From an uncultured Collinsella sp. (lineage in GTDB: Bacteria; Actinomycetota; Coriobacteriia; Coriobacteriales; Coriobacteriaceae): a stretch of 64,000 bases of DNA. A program made the translations under genes and the position numbers. The stretch covers positions 124,001 through 188,000 of the forward strand of contig CAUDNY010000005.1 of assembly GCA_958450865.1 (NCBI GenBank), in the 5' to 3' direction. A model generated the notes under the pieces. The model worked only from the letters and a program-made list of their open reading frames with translations, ran no database searches and was not told the DNA's origin. The stretch's first letter is position 1. Each line of letters opens with the position of its first letter. Positions 36,248 through 45,612 of this stretch are shown here, piece by piece.

Positions 36248-38734
36248 TTAGACCGAGAAATACTCACTCTCATCGGATAAGTTCGGCCCCAACCACGGAT
36301 CGCCATCGAGGAAGAACTCCGGCCAGCGCTGCATGAACAGCGCCTGTTCGCGTTTCCAGCGACGCAGCTTTTCCTCGTTGGCCTCTTCCCTGCCGCGCGA
36401 GGTGAACTCGTAGTGGTACAGCTCGGCATAGGGCGTAAAGATGGTGCGGTAGCCCGTCTCCCACACGCGTAGGCAAAAGTCTGCGTCGTTAAAACCGACG
36501 GCGAATTCCTCGTTATAGCCTCCGACCTGCTCAAATACGTCGCGTCGGACCATCTGACAGGCGCCCGTCACGGCGCTAAAGTTGCCCGGGCGCACAGCGC
36601 GGGCAAGATAGCCCTCGCGCTTTGCCGAGAAGTCCTGGTTGGCATGGGCAAGTGCGCCACGCACGCCAACCAAAATGCCGGCATGTTGTACCAGATGATC
36701 GGCAAAGTAGAGTTTGGCGCCCACCACGCCCGCATCGGGACGCTGCAGATACCTCATCATCTCTTCGATAAAGTCGGGGCTTATGACCTCGGTATCGTTG
36801 TTGAGCAGCAGCAGGTAATCGCCCTTGGCATGCTCCACGCCAAAGTTAATGATCTGGGAGTAATTGAACTCGCCCGGCCAGTACACAACGCGCGCGATGC
36901 CCTTGCCTTCGGATGCTGCGGTCACGCGTTCCGGCAGGGTTTCGTAATACGCAAACGTCTCCGGGGCTTCGCTGTTATTCTCCACCAAGACGATCTCGTA
37001 GTTGGCATACGTTGCCTTCTGGGCGATCGACATCACACAGGCGTCGAGCGTCTCAATGTGATCCTTGGTGGGAATCACAACGCTCACCAGCGGCGCAGGC
37101 TCCGGCAGTGCATAGCGCATGCGGTAGACAAACGGTGTCTCGGTCTCCTCGACTGTTCCGCATACATTCAACGAGTCAAAGTGGCGCTGCAGCGCAAGGC
37201 GGCCGGCTTCAATAGCATACGGCTTGCTATCGGCAGAGCCGTCGGCAGTTGAACCGGGATGCACACGCCAGTGATACAGCACATGCGCAACATGCTCAAA
37301 CCGCGCGCCCGACGCAAGACAGCGAAGCGTCAGGTCGTAATCCTGGGCACCCGCAACGTCTTCTGGGGACATGCCAATGTGATCAATAAGCGCCTTCTCC
37401 ACCATCAGGAAATGCGTCACGCAGTTATGGCTATAGAGCAGGTCGACGTTAAGCCCGGTCTTAAAGACCGGCTGACCCCACTCCCCCGTTTTCTGGAACA
37501 TGTCTTCGTCGCAAAACAGGACCTGAGGGCGCTCGTCCTTGGCGCCCTTGTTCAGAGCGGCAACATAGCGGAACAGCGCGTCCGGTTCCAGGATGTCGTC
37601 GTGGTCTAAGAATGCGATGTAGTCGCCCGTCGCTTGCTGAATACCTGCGTTGGTGTTGACCACGATGCCGCCGTTACCGGGCAGCTCGATGCGACGGACG
37701 CGCTCGTCGTGAGCGGCGGCCGCAAGATTGGCCACCGCATCCCATTCGGGCGAGGCGTCCATCAGCAGCAATTCCCAGTTGTCATAGCTCTGCGCAAACA
37801 CCGAATCCAGCAACTCACGCAGGTAGACCCGATCGGTCTTATAGCACGGCACCACAATGCTCACGAGAGGCCTGTAGGCGAATGCTGCCGCGGCGACGCG
37901 CTGGCACGCCAAGTCGCCCGGCTTTGCACGATGCTGCTCAAACCAACGGCGATAGGCCGCATCATCCGCGCGCGCATCCTTCATGCGGTTCCAGTTGTCG
38001 TCGACCATACCGTTGTACAGGCGGCCATCCATGGCGCAAAAACCGCTCTGGATCTGGCCCACGGGATCAGTTGCAATCGCGACAAAATCACGAATGTCCT
38101 CGGGCATCTCCACGCTCAGATACGTTTTATTGACGCAGCATCCGTTCTGCTGCGGCACGTCGACCTGCGACTCAAACACATGCACCGTGGCATCGATGGC
38201 ATTCATATGCGTATCGAGCATCTGAAGCTGGGGCGCGCACTGGGGGCCTCCCGCCCATGTGACCTCATAGCGCCACACGGCGCCCGAATCGGCCGGAAGA
38301 TAGCGGACGGCATCAATCTCGTAGCGACCGCAGCGCTCGCCGCGCTGTGCGTCGCGGATAAGCGCACACGACGCAGGCTTAGCCTTGTAGTTAATCTTGG
38401 ATTCCAGCTTAGCCTTACGGCTATCGAGGCGAATGGATCCGAGCTTTTGGCCGCCGGATGCAAAGTCAATGTCAATCGACGAGCCATCCAAAAACGGCAG
38501 CACCAAGACGGCAAGCTCGCGTTCGTAGCCAGCAACCGAGGGACAAAGTGCCAGCACACGCCCATGATCGACCGGCAGCGCCAACGACGGCACGCTGGCA
38601 CCATTGGTCGTCGCGTGGGCAAAAGCCTGGGAGCCCTCGCGCTCAATAATCTCCGCGACATCCATGCCGGCAAAACGAAGCAGAACAAACAGGCGACCCT
38701 GGCTGCGGCAAAGCGCCAAACGCTTAATACTCAT
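36248..38734 (-). CDS. Two-domain family 2 glycosyltransferase
   Basis: 828 residues, same layout as the enzyme at 2832-5417 but GC-rich. It has an N-terminal region of about 290 residues (KLESKINYKAKP), a first GT-A domain (VSIVVPCYKTD, FLDHDDILEPDAL), a second (VSVVIPTKDH, LLLNNDTEVI) and a C-terminal GFNDADFCLRVWE block. Probably a cytosolic enzyme adding two sugars to a lipid-linked glycan. ATG 38734 directly follows the upstream gene's stop, so it is the last gene of a five-gene operon. Its final 125 codons are duplicated at 32968-33345. Confidence 0.9.
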   Translation of the reverse strand: MSIKRLALCRSQGRLFVLLRFAGMDVAEIIEREGSQAFAHATTNGASVPSLALPVDHGRVLALCPSVAGYERELAVLVLPFLDGSSIDIDFASGGQKLGSIRLDSRKAKLESKINYKAKPASCALIRDAQRGERCGRYEIDAVRYLPADSGAVWRYEVTWAGGPQCAPQLQMLDTHMNAIDATVHVFESQVDVPQQNGCCVNKTYLSVEMPEDIRDFVAIATDPVGQIQSGFCAMDGRLYNGMVDDNWNRMKDARADDAAYRRWFEQHRAKPGDLACQRVAAAAFAYRPLVSIVVPCYKTDRVYLRELLDSVFAQSYDNWELLLMDASPEWDAVANLAAAAHDERVRRIELPGNGGIVVNTNAGIQQATGDYIAFLDHDDILEPDALFRYVAALNKGAKDERPQVLFCDEDMFQKTGEWGQPVFKTGLNVDLLYSHNCVTHFLMVEKALIDHIGMSPEDVAGAQDYDLTLRCLASGARFEHVAHVLYHWRVHPGSTADGSADSKPYAIEAGRLALQRHFDSLNVCGTVEETETPFVYRMRYALPEPAPLVSVVIPTKDHIETLDACVMSIAQKATYANYEIVLVENNSEAPETFAYYETLPERVTAASEGKGIARVVYWPGEFNYSQIINFGVEHAKGDYLLLLNNDTEVISPDFIEEMMRYLQRPDAGVVGAKLYFADHLVQHAGILVGVRGALAHANQDFSAKREGYLARAVRPGNFSAVTGACQMVRRDVFEQVGGYNEEFAVGFNDADFCLRVWETGYRTIFTPYAELYHYEFTSRGREEANEEKLRRWKREQALFMQRWPEFFLDGDPWLGPNLSDESEYFSV

Positions 38735-39802
38735 CTACACTTCTCGCTTTCCCAAGGCATTCGCGGCCATGCGCTTGCACGCGCCCAGGCGCCCAAACCT
38801 CAAGACGTCGTAATCGAACATGAGCTTTTTGCACGCACGGGCGCTAGGAGCGTCGCTGGCAAGGGCTGCACGCACCATGGTAGCAACAGAGGGAGCACAT
38901 TGTTCGAGCGAAGCGTCACTGCCCACAGCAGAACCGGCAAGGGCCGCGGCGACGGCAGCGAACACCTTGCCGCAATTCACGCCAAGCAACCTGAGCGCAT
39001 CATACAGCACCAGATCGCACAGGAAGTACGCCAGGTCCTCGGCATGCCGAGCATCGAGACCGTCGCGCTGCCAGTCAGCCAGCACCGCGGAGTAAATCTT
39101 CACGTGCTCCAGCAGACGTGTCTCGTCGTCGTAGCGCATGGTATCCATGAGCGAGCCCTTGCGCGCCACGCGATAGTCGTACAGCTTGTTCGAGATAAGC
39201 GTGGTCTTGTGCGAACGACCGTACACGGCAAAGTCAAAGACCTGGTCCTCGCCATACTTGACGGTTTCATCGAACACAATCCCGTTATTGAGCAAAAACT
39301 CGCGCTTGCAGGCGGTGCGCCATGCAAAGGGGCGAGACGCCTCTTTAAACAGCAGGTCAGAGCTATAGCCCTCAAACGAAACATCGCGCGGGCTCAACAC
39401 ATAATTAAGCCACGGATACCCCGCCTCCAGCGGATACGGGTTCGCACCAAAGGTCAAAACGTCACAGTCCTCGTGCCCAAAGGCATCGACGATCACGCGG
39501 CACGCATCGGGCGTAAAGCGGTCGTCGGAATCCAAGAACGCAACGATGGGCGCCGTGGACGCAGCGATGCCCGCATTGCGCGCGCTCGACAGGCCGCCGT
39601 TCTCCTTATCGACCAGCGTAAAACGTGCGTCCTTTTCGCAGTAGGCAACAGCGATGTCGCGCGAGCCGTCCGGCGAACCATCGTTGACCAGCACGCCTTC
39701 CCAATCGGGCATGTCCTGCGCAAGCAGGGAGTCCAGGCACCAGGCCAGGCACTCCTCCACTTTATAGATGGGAACGACAACGGAAATCTTGGGGGTAGCC
39801 AT
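38735..39802 (-). CDS. Family 2 glycosyltransferase
   Basis: 355 residues, one GT-A domain: ISVVVPIYKVEECL, VNDGSPDGS, ENGGLSSARNAG, FLDSDDRF. The C-terminal 150 residues carry the KYGEDQVFDFAVY motif typical of WcaA/EpsH-type transferases of this sort. ATG 39802 has AGGAG nine bases upstream; a GTG two codons earlier is less well placed. It is the fourth gene of the leftward operon, 12 bases after the previous stop and touching the next gene. Donor and acceptor unknown. Confidence 0.88.
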   Translation of the reverse strand: MATPKISVVVPIYKVEECLAWCLDSLLAQDMPDWEGVLVNDGSPDGSRDIAVAYCEKDARFTLVDKENGGLSSARNAGIAASTAPIVAFLDSDDRFTPDACRVIVDAFGHEDCDVLTFGANPYPLEAGYPWLNYVLSPRDVSFEGYSSDLLFKEASRPFAWRTACKREFLLNNGIVFDETVKYGEDQVFDFAVYGRSHKTTLISNKLYDYRVARKGSLMDTMRYDDETRLLEHVKIYSAVLADWQRDGLDARHAEDLAYFLCDLVLYDALRLLGVNCGKVFAAVAAALAGSAVGSDASLEQCAPSVATMVRAALASDAPSARACKKLMFDYDVLRFGRLGACKRMAANALGKREV

Positions 39803-39814
39803 AGTCACTCGCTC

Positions 39815-40933
39815 CTACTGTGCGGCCGGAACGTCATCAGGGTGCGGGTTGTCGCCGTAGATGCGCTGATACGTCAGCACGCGCCAGACCAGCGGCAGGC
39901 CGCCAATCTTAAAGTAATGCTTAAACGTATTGAGCTTGCCCGGCTTCTTAAAGTCAAAGCGCGAATCGATATAGGCGCGGGGCGACTTGACCATCAGGCG
40001 CAAGTCGGTCTCGCCACGCGGATCGAACAGCGACAGGTCAAAGCGACCGGCATCCCAATCGGCCTTCAGCTCGGGTGAAGCCTTCTTCCAAAACTGCTCA
40101 CGCAGCTCATCGACCAGACGCTCATCATTCCAACGGTACGTATCGACCTTCATGCGCATTAAAATACCCTGAAGCTGAGCCTTAAGCTCGGGACGCTCGT
40201 CCAAAAAACGCTGCATCTCGGCATATTCGTCGCAAACGCAAAACACCTTGTTGGGCGAATTAACGGAGCTCTTCTCGTTATCTTGGCGATAGCACAAAAT
40301 GGGGTCCGCAATAAACGCGGCACGCTCGGCGCAAGCCCAAACCTTAAAGTTAAAGCCTGCGTCCTGATACGAGGCACCCGGCGTGGGAAGGAACCGAATC
40401 TGATTGTCGTTGAGGAACTCGCGCCGATAGATAGCCGACCAAATGGAAGGTTTGCGGTAGAAGATGCCTGGGCGATCGACGGGGCGATACGCGGCGCCCG
40501 TCATATGCTCGTCGATGATCCCAAACAGCTCACGGCGCTCGCTGGGCGTGGACCAATACAGGTAAAAGTCGCCCTTTACCACATCGGCATGCTCGGTATC
40601 GGCCTTGGCGACCAGCTTTTGAAGTGAATCCTCAAACATAAAGTCATCGGACTCAAGAATACCCACGTACTCACCGCGCGCCATCTCCAGGCCGCGGTTC
40701 ATCGAGTCGCCGTAGCCGCTGTTGGCCTTGTCGATCATCTTGACGCGGGAGTCGCGCTCCATGTACTCGCGGATGATATCCGGCGAGCTATCGGTGGAGC
40801 CGTCGTTGATACAGATGATCTCGATGTCCTTGAGCGTCTGCGCCACGGCGGAATCGAGGCACTCGCGCAGGTAGCGCTCAACATTGCAAATGGGGACAAG
40901 CAGCGAAACTTTAGGGGTATCAGAGTTCTGCAA
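39815..40933 (-). CDS. Family 2 glycosyltransferase (TTG start)
   Basis: 372 residues: VSLLVPICNVERYL, INDGSTDSS, NSGYGDSMNRGL, ILESDDFM, then LPTPGASYQDAGF. The long C-terminus with a SPRAYIDSRFD motif is shared with the paralogue at 42055-43158. The codon at 40933 is TTG with a perfect AGGAGG five bases upstream and no better start nearby, so TTG initiation is very likely. A 74-base gap separates it from the gene before, the largest within the operon. Confidence 0.87.
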   Translation of the reverse strand: MQNSDTPKVSLLVPICNVERYLRECLDSAVAQTLKDIEIICINDGSTDSSPDIIREYMERDSRVKMIDKANSGYGDSMNRGLEMARGEYVGILESDDFMFEDSLQKLVAKADTEHADVVKGDFYLYWSTPSERRELFGIIDEHMTGAAYRPVDRPGIFYRKPSIWSAIYRREFLNDNQIRFLPTPGASYQDAGFNFKVWACAERAAFIADPILCYRQDNEKSSVNSPNKVFCVCDEYAEMQRFLDERPELKAQLQGILMRMKVDTYRWNDERLVDELREQFWKKASPELKADWDAGRFDLSLFDPRGETDLRLMVKSPRAYIDSRFDFKKPGKLNTFKHYFKIGGLPLVWRVLTYQRIYGDNPHPDDVPAAQ

Positions 40934-41007
40934 GAGAACCTCCTGTTGAATAGCGTGTAACAGGGTTATTTTAGCAGCCGAGTTGCGGCGGGCTGCAGCG
41001 CTTGGAA

Positions 41008-42048
41008 TTAGAGAAAGCGCTCCAGACAGGCTTTGAGACCGCGAGTCGAAAGATAGAACAGCGTGGCGTCTGCCATCGAAACGCTCGAGGCCGCCGCAAC
41101 GAGCTTGAAGGCAACACGGCGAACGGCGCCCTTAGCAGGCATATCCGCCCACTCCGTTCCCAAAAACGTCGTGAGGTCCAAGTTGACGCGAGCCGCCACG
41201 CGATGGAAGTCATCGGCATCCAAGCGCGCCAGGTCGAACACAATGAGGTCCAAAAACCAAGTTATCAGCTCACCGGGACACAGGTCCAAAAGACCGTAGG
41301 CCGCCCAGTCCTCCAAGACCTCCTCGAGCATCCTCATGTGGGCGTTAAGCTTTTTGGCGCGAGCCCCGGCACTGTTGAACTCGTGCGTCGCCGATTCGCT
41401 CTCCATCACGTAGTGGTAGAACTTGTCCGGCATGACGACGGTCTTGCGGGCAAGCGCATAAGCCGCAAATTGGAAGACGACGTCCTCGCCCAAAGCCAAA
41501 CCGGGGGCGAAGCGAATGCCTTCGTGATTGAGCAGCTCGCGCGAAAAAGCCGCACGGCAGGCATAGGGCTGCGCATTTGAATGGAACAGCAGTTGGGGAT
41601 CACGGGCGCCGAAGGTACCGGCTTTGGGGCTCATGAGTTGCTGGACGCGTTTAGGGGCAGCATCGGCTGGCTCACAGACGCCGCCAAAAACGGCGGCCTC
41701 GGCATCTGCAGACTCCATGGCATGCAGCACGCGCTCGACCGTCTGCGCATCGATGTAATCGTCGGCGTCCACAAAAAAGACGGTCTCGCCCTCGGCGGCA
41801 TCGATACCGGCATTTCGAGCACACGAGACGCCCGCGTTTTCCTGGTCAATCACCAGCACGCGATCGTCGGCCTGCGCGATCTGGCGTAACACGTTCAACG
41901 AATCATCAGTCGAACCGTCGTTGACGCAGACAACCTGAATCGAGCGCTCGGACTGGGCCAGCAGCGAATCGAGGCATCGCTGAATGGAGCGCGCAGAGTT
42001 ATAAACGGGGACGACAATGGTAGCTTTAGGACACGAGACCTCTCCCAT
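41008..42048 (-). CDS. Family 2 glycosyltransferase
   Basis: 346 residues: ATIVVPVYNSARSI, VNDGSTDDS, NAGVSCARNAGID, FVDADDYID, then LALGEDVVFQFAAY. It resembles the enzyme at 38735-39802 in length and in its GEDxVF motif. ATG 42048 follows GGTAGG. It begins six bases after the stop of the first operon gene. It is probably a cytosolic sugar transferase for the envelope glycan made by this operon. Confidence 0.88.
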   Translation of the reverse strand: MGEVSCPKATIVVPVYNSARSIQRCLDSLLAQSERSIQVVCVNDGSTDDSLNVLRQIAQADDRVLVIDQENAGVSCARNAGIDAAEGETVFFVDADDYIDAQTVERVLHAMESADAEAAVFGGVCEPADAAPKRVQQLMSPKAGTFGARDPQLLFHSNAQPYACRAAFSRELLNHEGIRFAPGLALGEDVVFQFAAYALARKTVVMPDKFYHYVMESESATHEFNSAGARAKKLNAHMRMLEEVLEDWAAYGLLDLCPGELITWFLDLIVFDLARLDADDFHRVAARVNLDLTTFLGTEWADMPAKGAVRRVAFKLVAAASSVSMADATLFYLSTRGLKACLERFL

Positions 42049-42054
42049 GCCGAC

Positions 42055-43158
42055 CTACCCCCTCAGCGATTCGATGAGGAAGGCGGCGACCACGCCAGGG
42101 CCTCCAACCGAGGCGTAATACTTAGCGCGCCCCAAGGCACCATCCGTCGCAAAACTCGGATGCTCGTCAACCCAGCCCTCAGGATCTTTGAGAATGGCAG
42201 CGAGATTCGCGCGCTTCCACGGCTTGAGGTCGTCAAGCGAAAACTCCCCCGCGTCCAAGGCCGCCTGAAATTCCTTAGCCATCTGCACCAGGAACTCCTT
42301 ATAGAACTTAGGCGCTAGGCGCACATAGTTCCACATGTACGAATCGTACTTAATGAGTTGATTGAACTTGAGCATGCGCGCGACGTCATCACTTGCGTGG
42401 TCGCGGGCATAATCCTCTCGAATCCAACGCTCAATCTCGGCATACTCGGTATTGACGCAAAAGACCTTAGCCGAAGAATTGACCGAGGAATTCTCGTTGT
42501 CCTGGCGATACGACAACACGGCATCATGCAGGTAAACAGCCTTATCGGCGCACGCGATCACCTTAAAGGCGAATGACGTGTCCTGAAAGGATGCCCCCGG
42601 AGTCGGCAGGAACTTAATGCCGTTGCGCTCAAGAAAATCGCGACGGTACACGGCCGACCAAATCGACGGCTTTTGCTTAAAGAACTGCGTCGTATCGCTC
42701 GGGTGCACTGGCTTGCCACAATCCTGAGGTCTAAACATCTCGTGCAGCGAACGGCGTTCCTCGGGCTTAGACCAGTAGAAATCAAAGTTCGCCTTCGCAA
42801 AGTCGGCATTATTGCTATCGGCGGCCGAGACAAGCTTTTCGAGTGCGTCGGGCGCCATAAAGTCATCGGACTCCAAGATGCCAACGTACTTGCCACGCGC
42901 CATCTCCAGACCGTGGTTCATCGAGTCGCCGTAGCCGCTGTTGGCCTTGTCGATCATCTTGACGCGCCCATCGCGCTCCATATACTCGCGGATAATCGCC
43001 GGCGAGTTGTCGGTCGACCCGTCGTTAATGCAGATGATCTCAATATCCTTGAGCGTCTGCGCCAGGGCGGAATCGAGACACTCGCGCAGGTAGCGTTGAA
43101 CATTGTAAATGGGAATAAGCAGCGATAGAACAGGGCTGCCAGAGGCGTTAGTAGACAA
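42055..43158 (-). CDS. Family 2 glycosyltransferase (TTG start), first gene of operon
   Basis: 367 residues, clearly paralogous to 39815-40933 (SLLIPIYNVQRYL, INDGSTDNS, NSGYGDSMNHGLEMARG, ILESDDFM, LPTPGASFQDTSF). The start codon at 43158 is TTG with AAGGAG six bases upstream, like its paralogue, so both copies share the unusual start. It heads the operon that continues leftward through four more glycosyltransferases and is divergent from the acyltransferase at 43271. Confidence 0.87.
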   Translation of the reverse strand: MSTNASGSPVLSLLIPIYNVQRYLRECLDSALAQTLKDIEIICINDGSTDNSPAIIREYMERDGRVKMIDKANSGYGDSMNHGLEMARGKYVGILESDDFMAPDALEKLVSAADSNNADFAKANFDFYWSKPEERRSLHEMFRPQDCGKPVHPSDTTQFFKQKPSIWSAVYRRDFLERNGIKFLPTPGASFQDTSFAFKVIACADKAVYLHDAVLSYRQDNENSSVNSSAKVFCVNTEYAEIERWIREDYARDHASDDVARMLKFNQLIKYDSYMWNYVRLAPKFYKEFLVQMAKEFQAALDAGEFSLDDLKPWKRANLAAILKDPEGWVDEHPSFATDGALGRAKYYASVGGPGVVAAFLIESLRG

Positions 43159-43270
43159 ATGTGCTCCTTAGGAAATACCTGTCGTTTCATGGTATCAAAG
43201 GGTCAGCGCGCCAGCGGGCGTTTATATAATCTATGGAGCTCGCAGAGGCAAACCGATAAGAAAGGACGTC

Positions 43271-44401
43271 ATGCAGCCCAAAGCCGCACGCAATATATCC
43301 ATCGAAGCGCTGCGCTTAATCGCGGTCGCCGGTATCGCGGTGTTCCACACCTTTCAGTGGACCTTCCAAGCCACCTGCGTCGGCTTGCCGGAATACGCGC
43401 CGCTTGCCACCTTCCCCTATTCCGGCGTGCTCGGTTTTATTAACTTGCTGGGCTGCTGGGCCAACGAGGTCTTCTTTATGATCTCGGGCTATTTTCTCAT
43501 CGCTTCGGCCGCGCGTGCTTGGGACGGTGGGGCAACGTGGAAGTCGCAAACGCAGCGAACGGCGCGGCGACAAGGCAAGGTCATTATGCCCACTGCGTTT
43601 TATTGCCTCGTGGCGCTCGCGTGGTCCACGGTCGTCTCCCCCATTCCCGATGTTGCCCTCAGCACGCACTACTGGTACACGCTAGGCCTTGAGTTTATCT
43701 GGGTCTATGCCGTCACGGTCTTCATGGCGCCATGGTTTGGACTGGCTAAGAGTCGACTCTTCCAGAAGAGCTACACGACGACGGTCATCGTCGTTGGCAT
43801 CCTCGCATTTATTGTTAACGGGTATTTAGCCGCCATGAGTGCGACAAGCGCCGGCGAGTTTTCTTGGCTCCAGAAGCTCATGAGCGCTGCCACGTACGTA
43901 ATCGCGTTTTTGATCGGCGGGCTGCTCCGCGACGTTACCGAAACCATGGATTCGGACAAGGCGGGGGCCTTAGGCACGCGGTCGCTCGCAGCGGTTTTGG
44001 TGCTCGCCACCATCCTGGTAGGAGCACTCTCCTTCACCGGCAACCTCACGGCGATGGCAGTCCTCTCCTACAAATCGACCTCGCTGATCTCGTTTGCCCT
44101 CGCTGCCGCCTCCTTGCTCTTTGCGGCAACCCGACGCAGTGCCTCAGGCAATCCGCGGACTGCAGGCATCATCGTCACCTTATCGACCGCCACGCTCGGT
44201 TTCTATGTGATGCAGTCGCTCACCAGCAGCCTGTGGCGTCCCGTCTTCAATACGTTGCTCGCAAACATACTGGTCAGCCAAAACAGCCCGGCAGCTATAT
44301 ATATCATCACGGGTACCGTCATTAGCATCGTCTTTGCTCTGGCGCTCCTCATCATCGATGCAGCTAGAAGCCTTATCGTTCGCAAGCTCAAGCGACAATA
44401 G
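43271..44401 (+). CDS. Membrane acyltransferase (acyltransferase 3/OafA-like)
   Basis: 376 residues with about ten membrane helices. The start ISIEALRLIAVAGIAVFHTFQ holds the family's R...H signature. FFMISGYFLIASAA and the cytosolic RTARRQGKVIMPTAF loop are also typical. It would transfer an acyl group onto an envelope glycan, perhaps the product of the divergent operon. ATG 43271 has AAAGGA six bases upstream. GC-rich, unlike the acyltransferase at 33813, with which it shares only the family pattern. Confidence 0.85.
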   Translation: MQPKAARNISIEALRLIAVAGIAVFHTFQWTFQATCVGLPEYAPLATFPYSGVLGFINLLGCWANEVFFMISGYFLIASAARAWDGGATWKSQTQRTARRQGKVIMPTAFYCLVALAWSTVVSPIPDVALSTHYWYTLGLEFIWVYAVTVFMAPWFGLAKSRLFQKSYTTTVIVVGILAFIVNGYLAAMSATSAGEFSWLQKLMSAATYVIAFLIGGLLRDVTETMDSDKAGALGTRSLAAVLVLATILVGALSFTGNLTAMAVLSYKSTSLISFALAAASLLFAATRRSASGNPRTAGIIVTLSTATLGFYVMQSLTSSLWRPVFNTLLANILVSQNSPAAIYIITGTVISIVFALALLIIDAARSLIVRKLKRQ

Positions 44402-44571
44402 ACACGCTGCCGTCAGACGCTAAAGCCGCTGCAGCCGTGGCAGGTTCCTGCGTTTTATTCAAAGCTTGCCGACAAGGTGCGGTGAGCCTTTACAATAGGA
44501 CAGTCCCAAGGACGTATTCGATAGCTTCCGCGCAGCGCTCGCGCGCCGCGCGTGAAAGGATATATTGCCCC

Positions 44572-45594
44572 ATGCCTTCAACCCTTCCCGCTCCCATCGA
44601 TAAGCTCGCCATCGTTGTCGTTACCTACAAGCGCCAGGAACTCCTGGCCAACTTGTTCGACTCCATGACCGAGCTCACGGCAACGCCCTGGCGCATCGTG
44701 ATTGTCGATAACGAGAATTCGCGCGAGACCGAGGCCATGTGCACTGCATTCAACGAGCGCCTGGCCAACCTGTGGGGCATCGACGCCGTGCAGCCCGACG
44801 CGCAGGGCGGCACCGACCGTGTCATCTACGCCCCGCAGCTCGAAAACGGCGGCGGTGCGGGCGGCTTCTCCGCTGGCACTAAATGCGCATACGATCTGGG
44901 GGCCCAGTGGTTCTGGGTGATGGACGACGACGTGCTCGTCATCCCCGAAGGCATCGAGCGCCTGGCCAAGTGGACCGACCGCTACGATGTTATCCAGGGT
45001 TCGCGCCTGGACTTTGACGGCGGCGCCTTCTTTTGGCAGTACCAACTCATCCTTTCGCTCGGCATCCCCAACCCTGTCGCCAAGTGGGATCTGGGTCCCG
45101 AGGGCTACCGCACCATGAACCAACTGTGCTTTGAGGGCGGCATGTTCTCGCGCCGCGTGGTCGACAAGATTGGCCTGCCCGACGCGCGCTTCTTTATCTA
45201 CGGCGACGATGCCTGCTACGGCTACGTGGCCAGTCAACACTTCCCCGCCGCCGTGGTCGCCGACGTGGTGCTCAAGCGCGCCCGCGCCGTCTCTAACTGG
45301 GATATCGCCGGCAAGCGCCAGCTCAACTCCACGAGCGACACCAACCGCTACTACATCATGCGCAACCGCGGTTATCTGGCACGCTACATGCAGATCTACG
45401 GCGACTACCACCCTGTGCTGTTCCGTCTGGGCAATGCCGCGACCTTCTGCAAGGAGTTCATTCGTCTGGCAGCAGTCGACAAATGCTTTAAGACCGGTAT
45501 TCCGGCGCTGCGCCGTGGCATGAAGGACGCCCGCAAGATCGTCAAGGATCCCAACTGGAAGCCCATGCCTCCCATGAAGGGCGCCGAGCAGTAA
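44572..45594 (+). CDS. Family 2 glycosyltransferase (GlfT/rhamnosyltransferase-like)
   Basis: 340 residues: LAIVVVTYKRQELL at the N-terminus, VDNENSRET, LENGGGAGGFSAG, then WFWVMDDDVLV as the metal-binding motif and FIYGDDACYGYVASQ as the C-terminal catalytic block. The GGAGGF plus MDDD combination is typical of galactofuranosyl- and rhamnosyl-transferases of actinobacteria. ATG 44572 follows AAAGGA, and the domain starts right after it; an upstream in-frame start at 44437 has no support. It is rightward, after the acyltransferase, with a 170-base gap. Confidence 0.87.
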   Translation: MPSTLPAPIDKLAIVVVTYKRQELLANLFDSMTELTATPWRIVIVDNENSRETEAMCTAFNERLANLWGIDAVQPDAQGGTDRVIYAPQLENGGGAGGFSAGTKCAYDLGAQWFWVMDDDVLVIPEGIERLAKWTDRYDVIQGSRLDFDGGAFFWQYQLILSLGIPNPVAKWDLGPEGYRTMNQLCFEGGMFSRRVVDKIGLPDARFFIYGDDACYGYVASQHFPAAVVADVVLKRARAVSNWDIAGKRQLNSTSDTNRYYIMRNRGYLARYMQIYGDYHPVLFRLGNAATFCKEFIRLAAVDKCFKTGIPALRRGMKDARKIVKDPNWKPMPPMKGAEQ

Positions 45595-45612
45595 AAGGGC
45601 TTTCGCCCGCCG

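Noticed and set aside
37634..40078. Long plus-strand open frame opposite the glycosyltransferases (814 codons)
   Set aside because: It has no family features and covers two well-supported glycosyltransferase genes on the minus strand.
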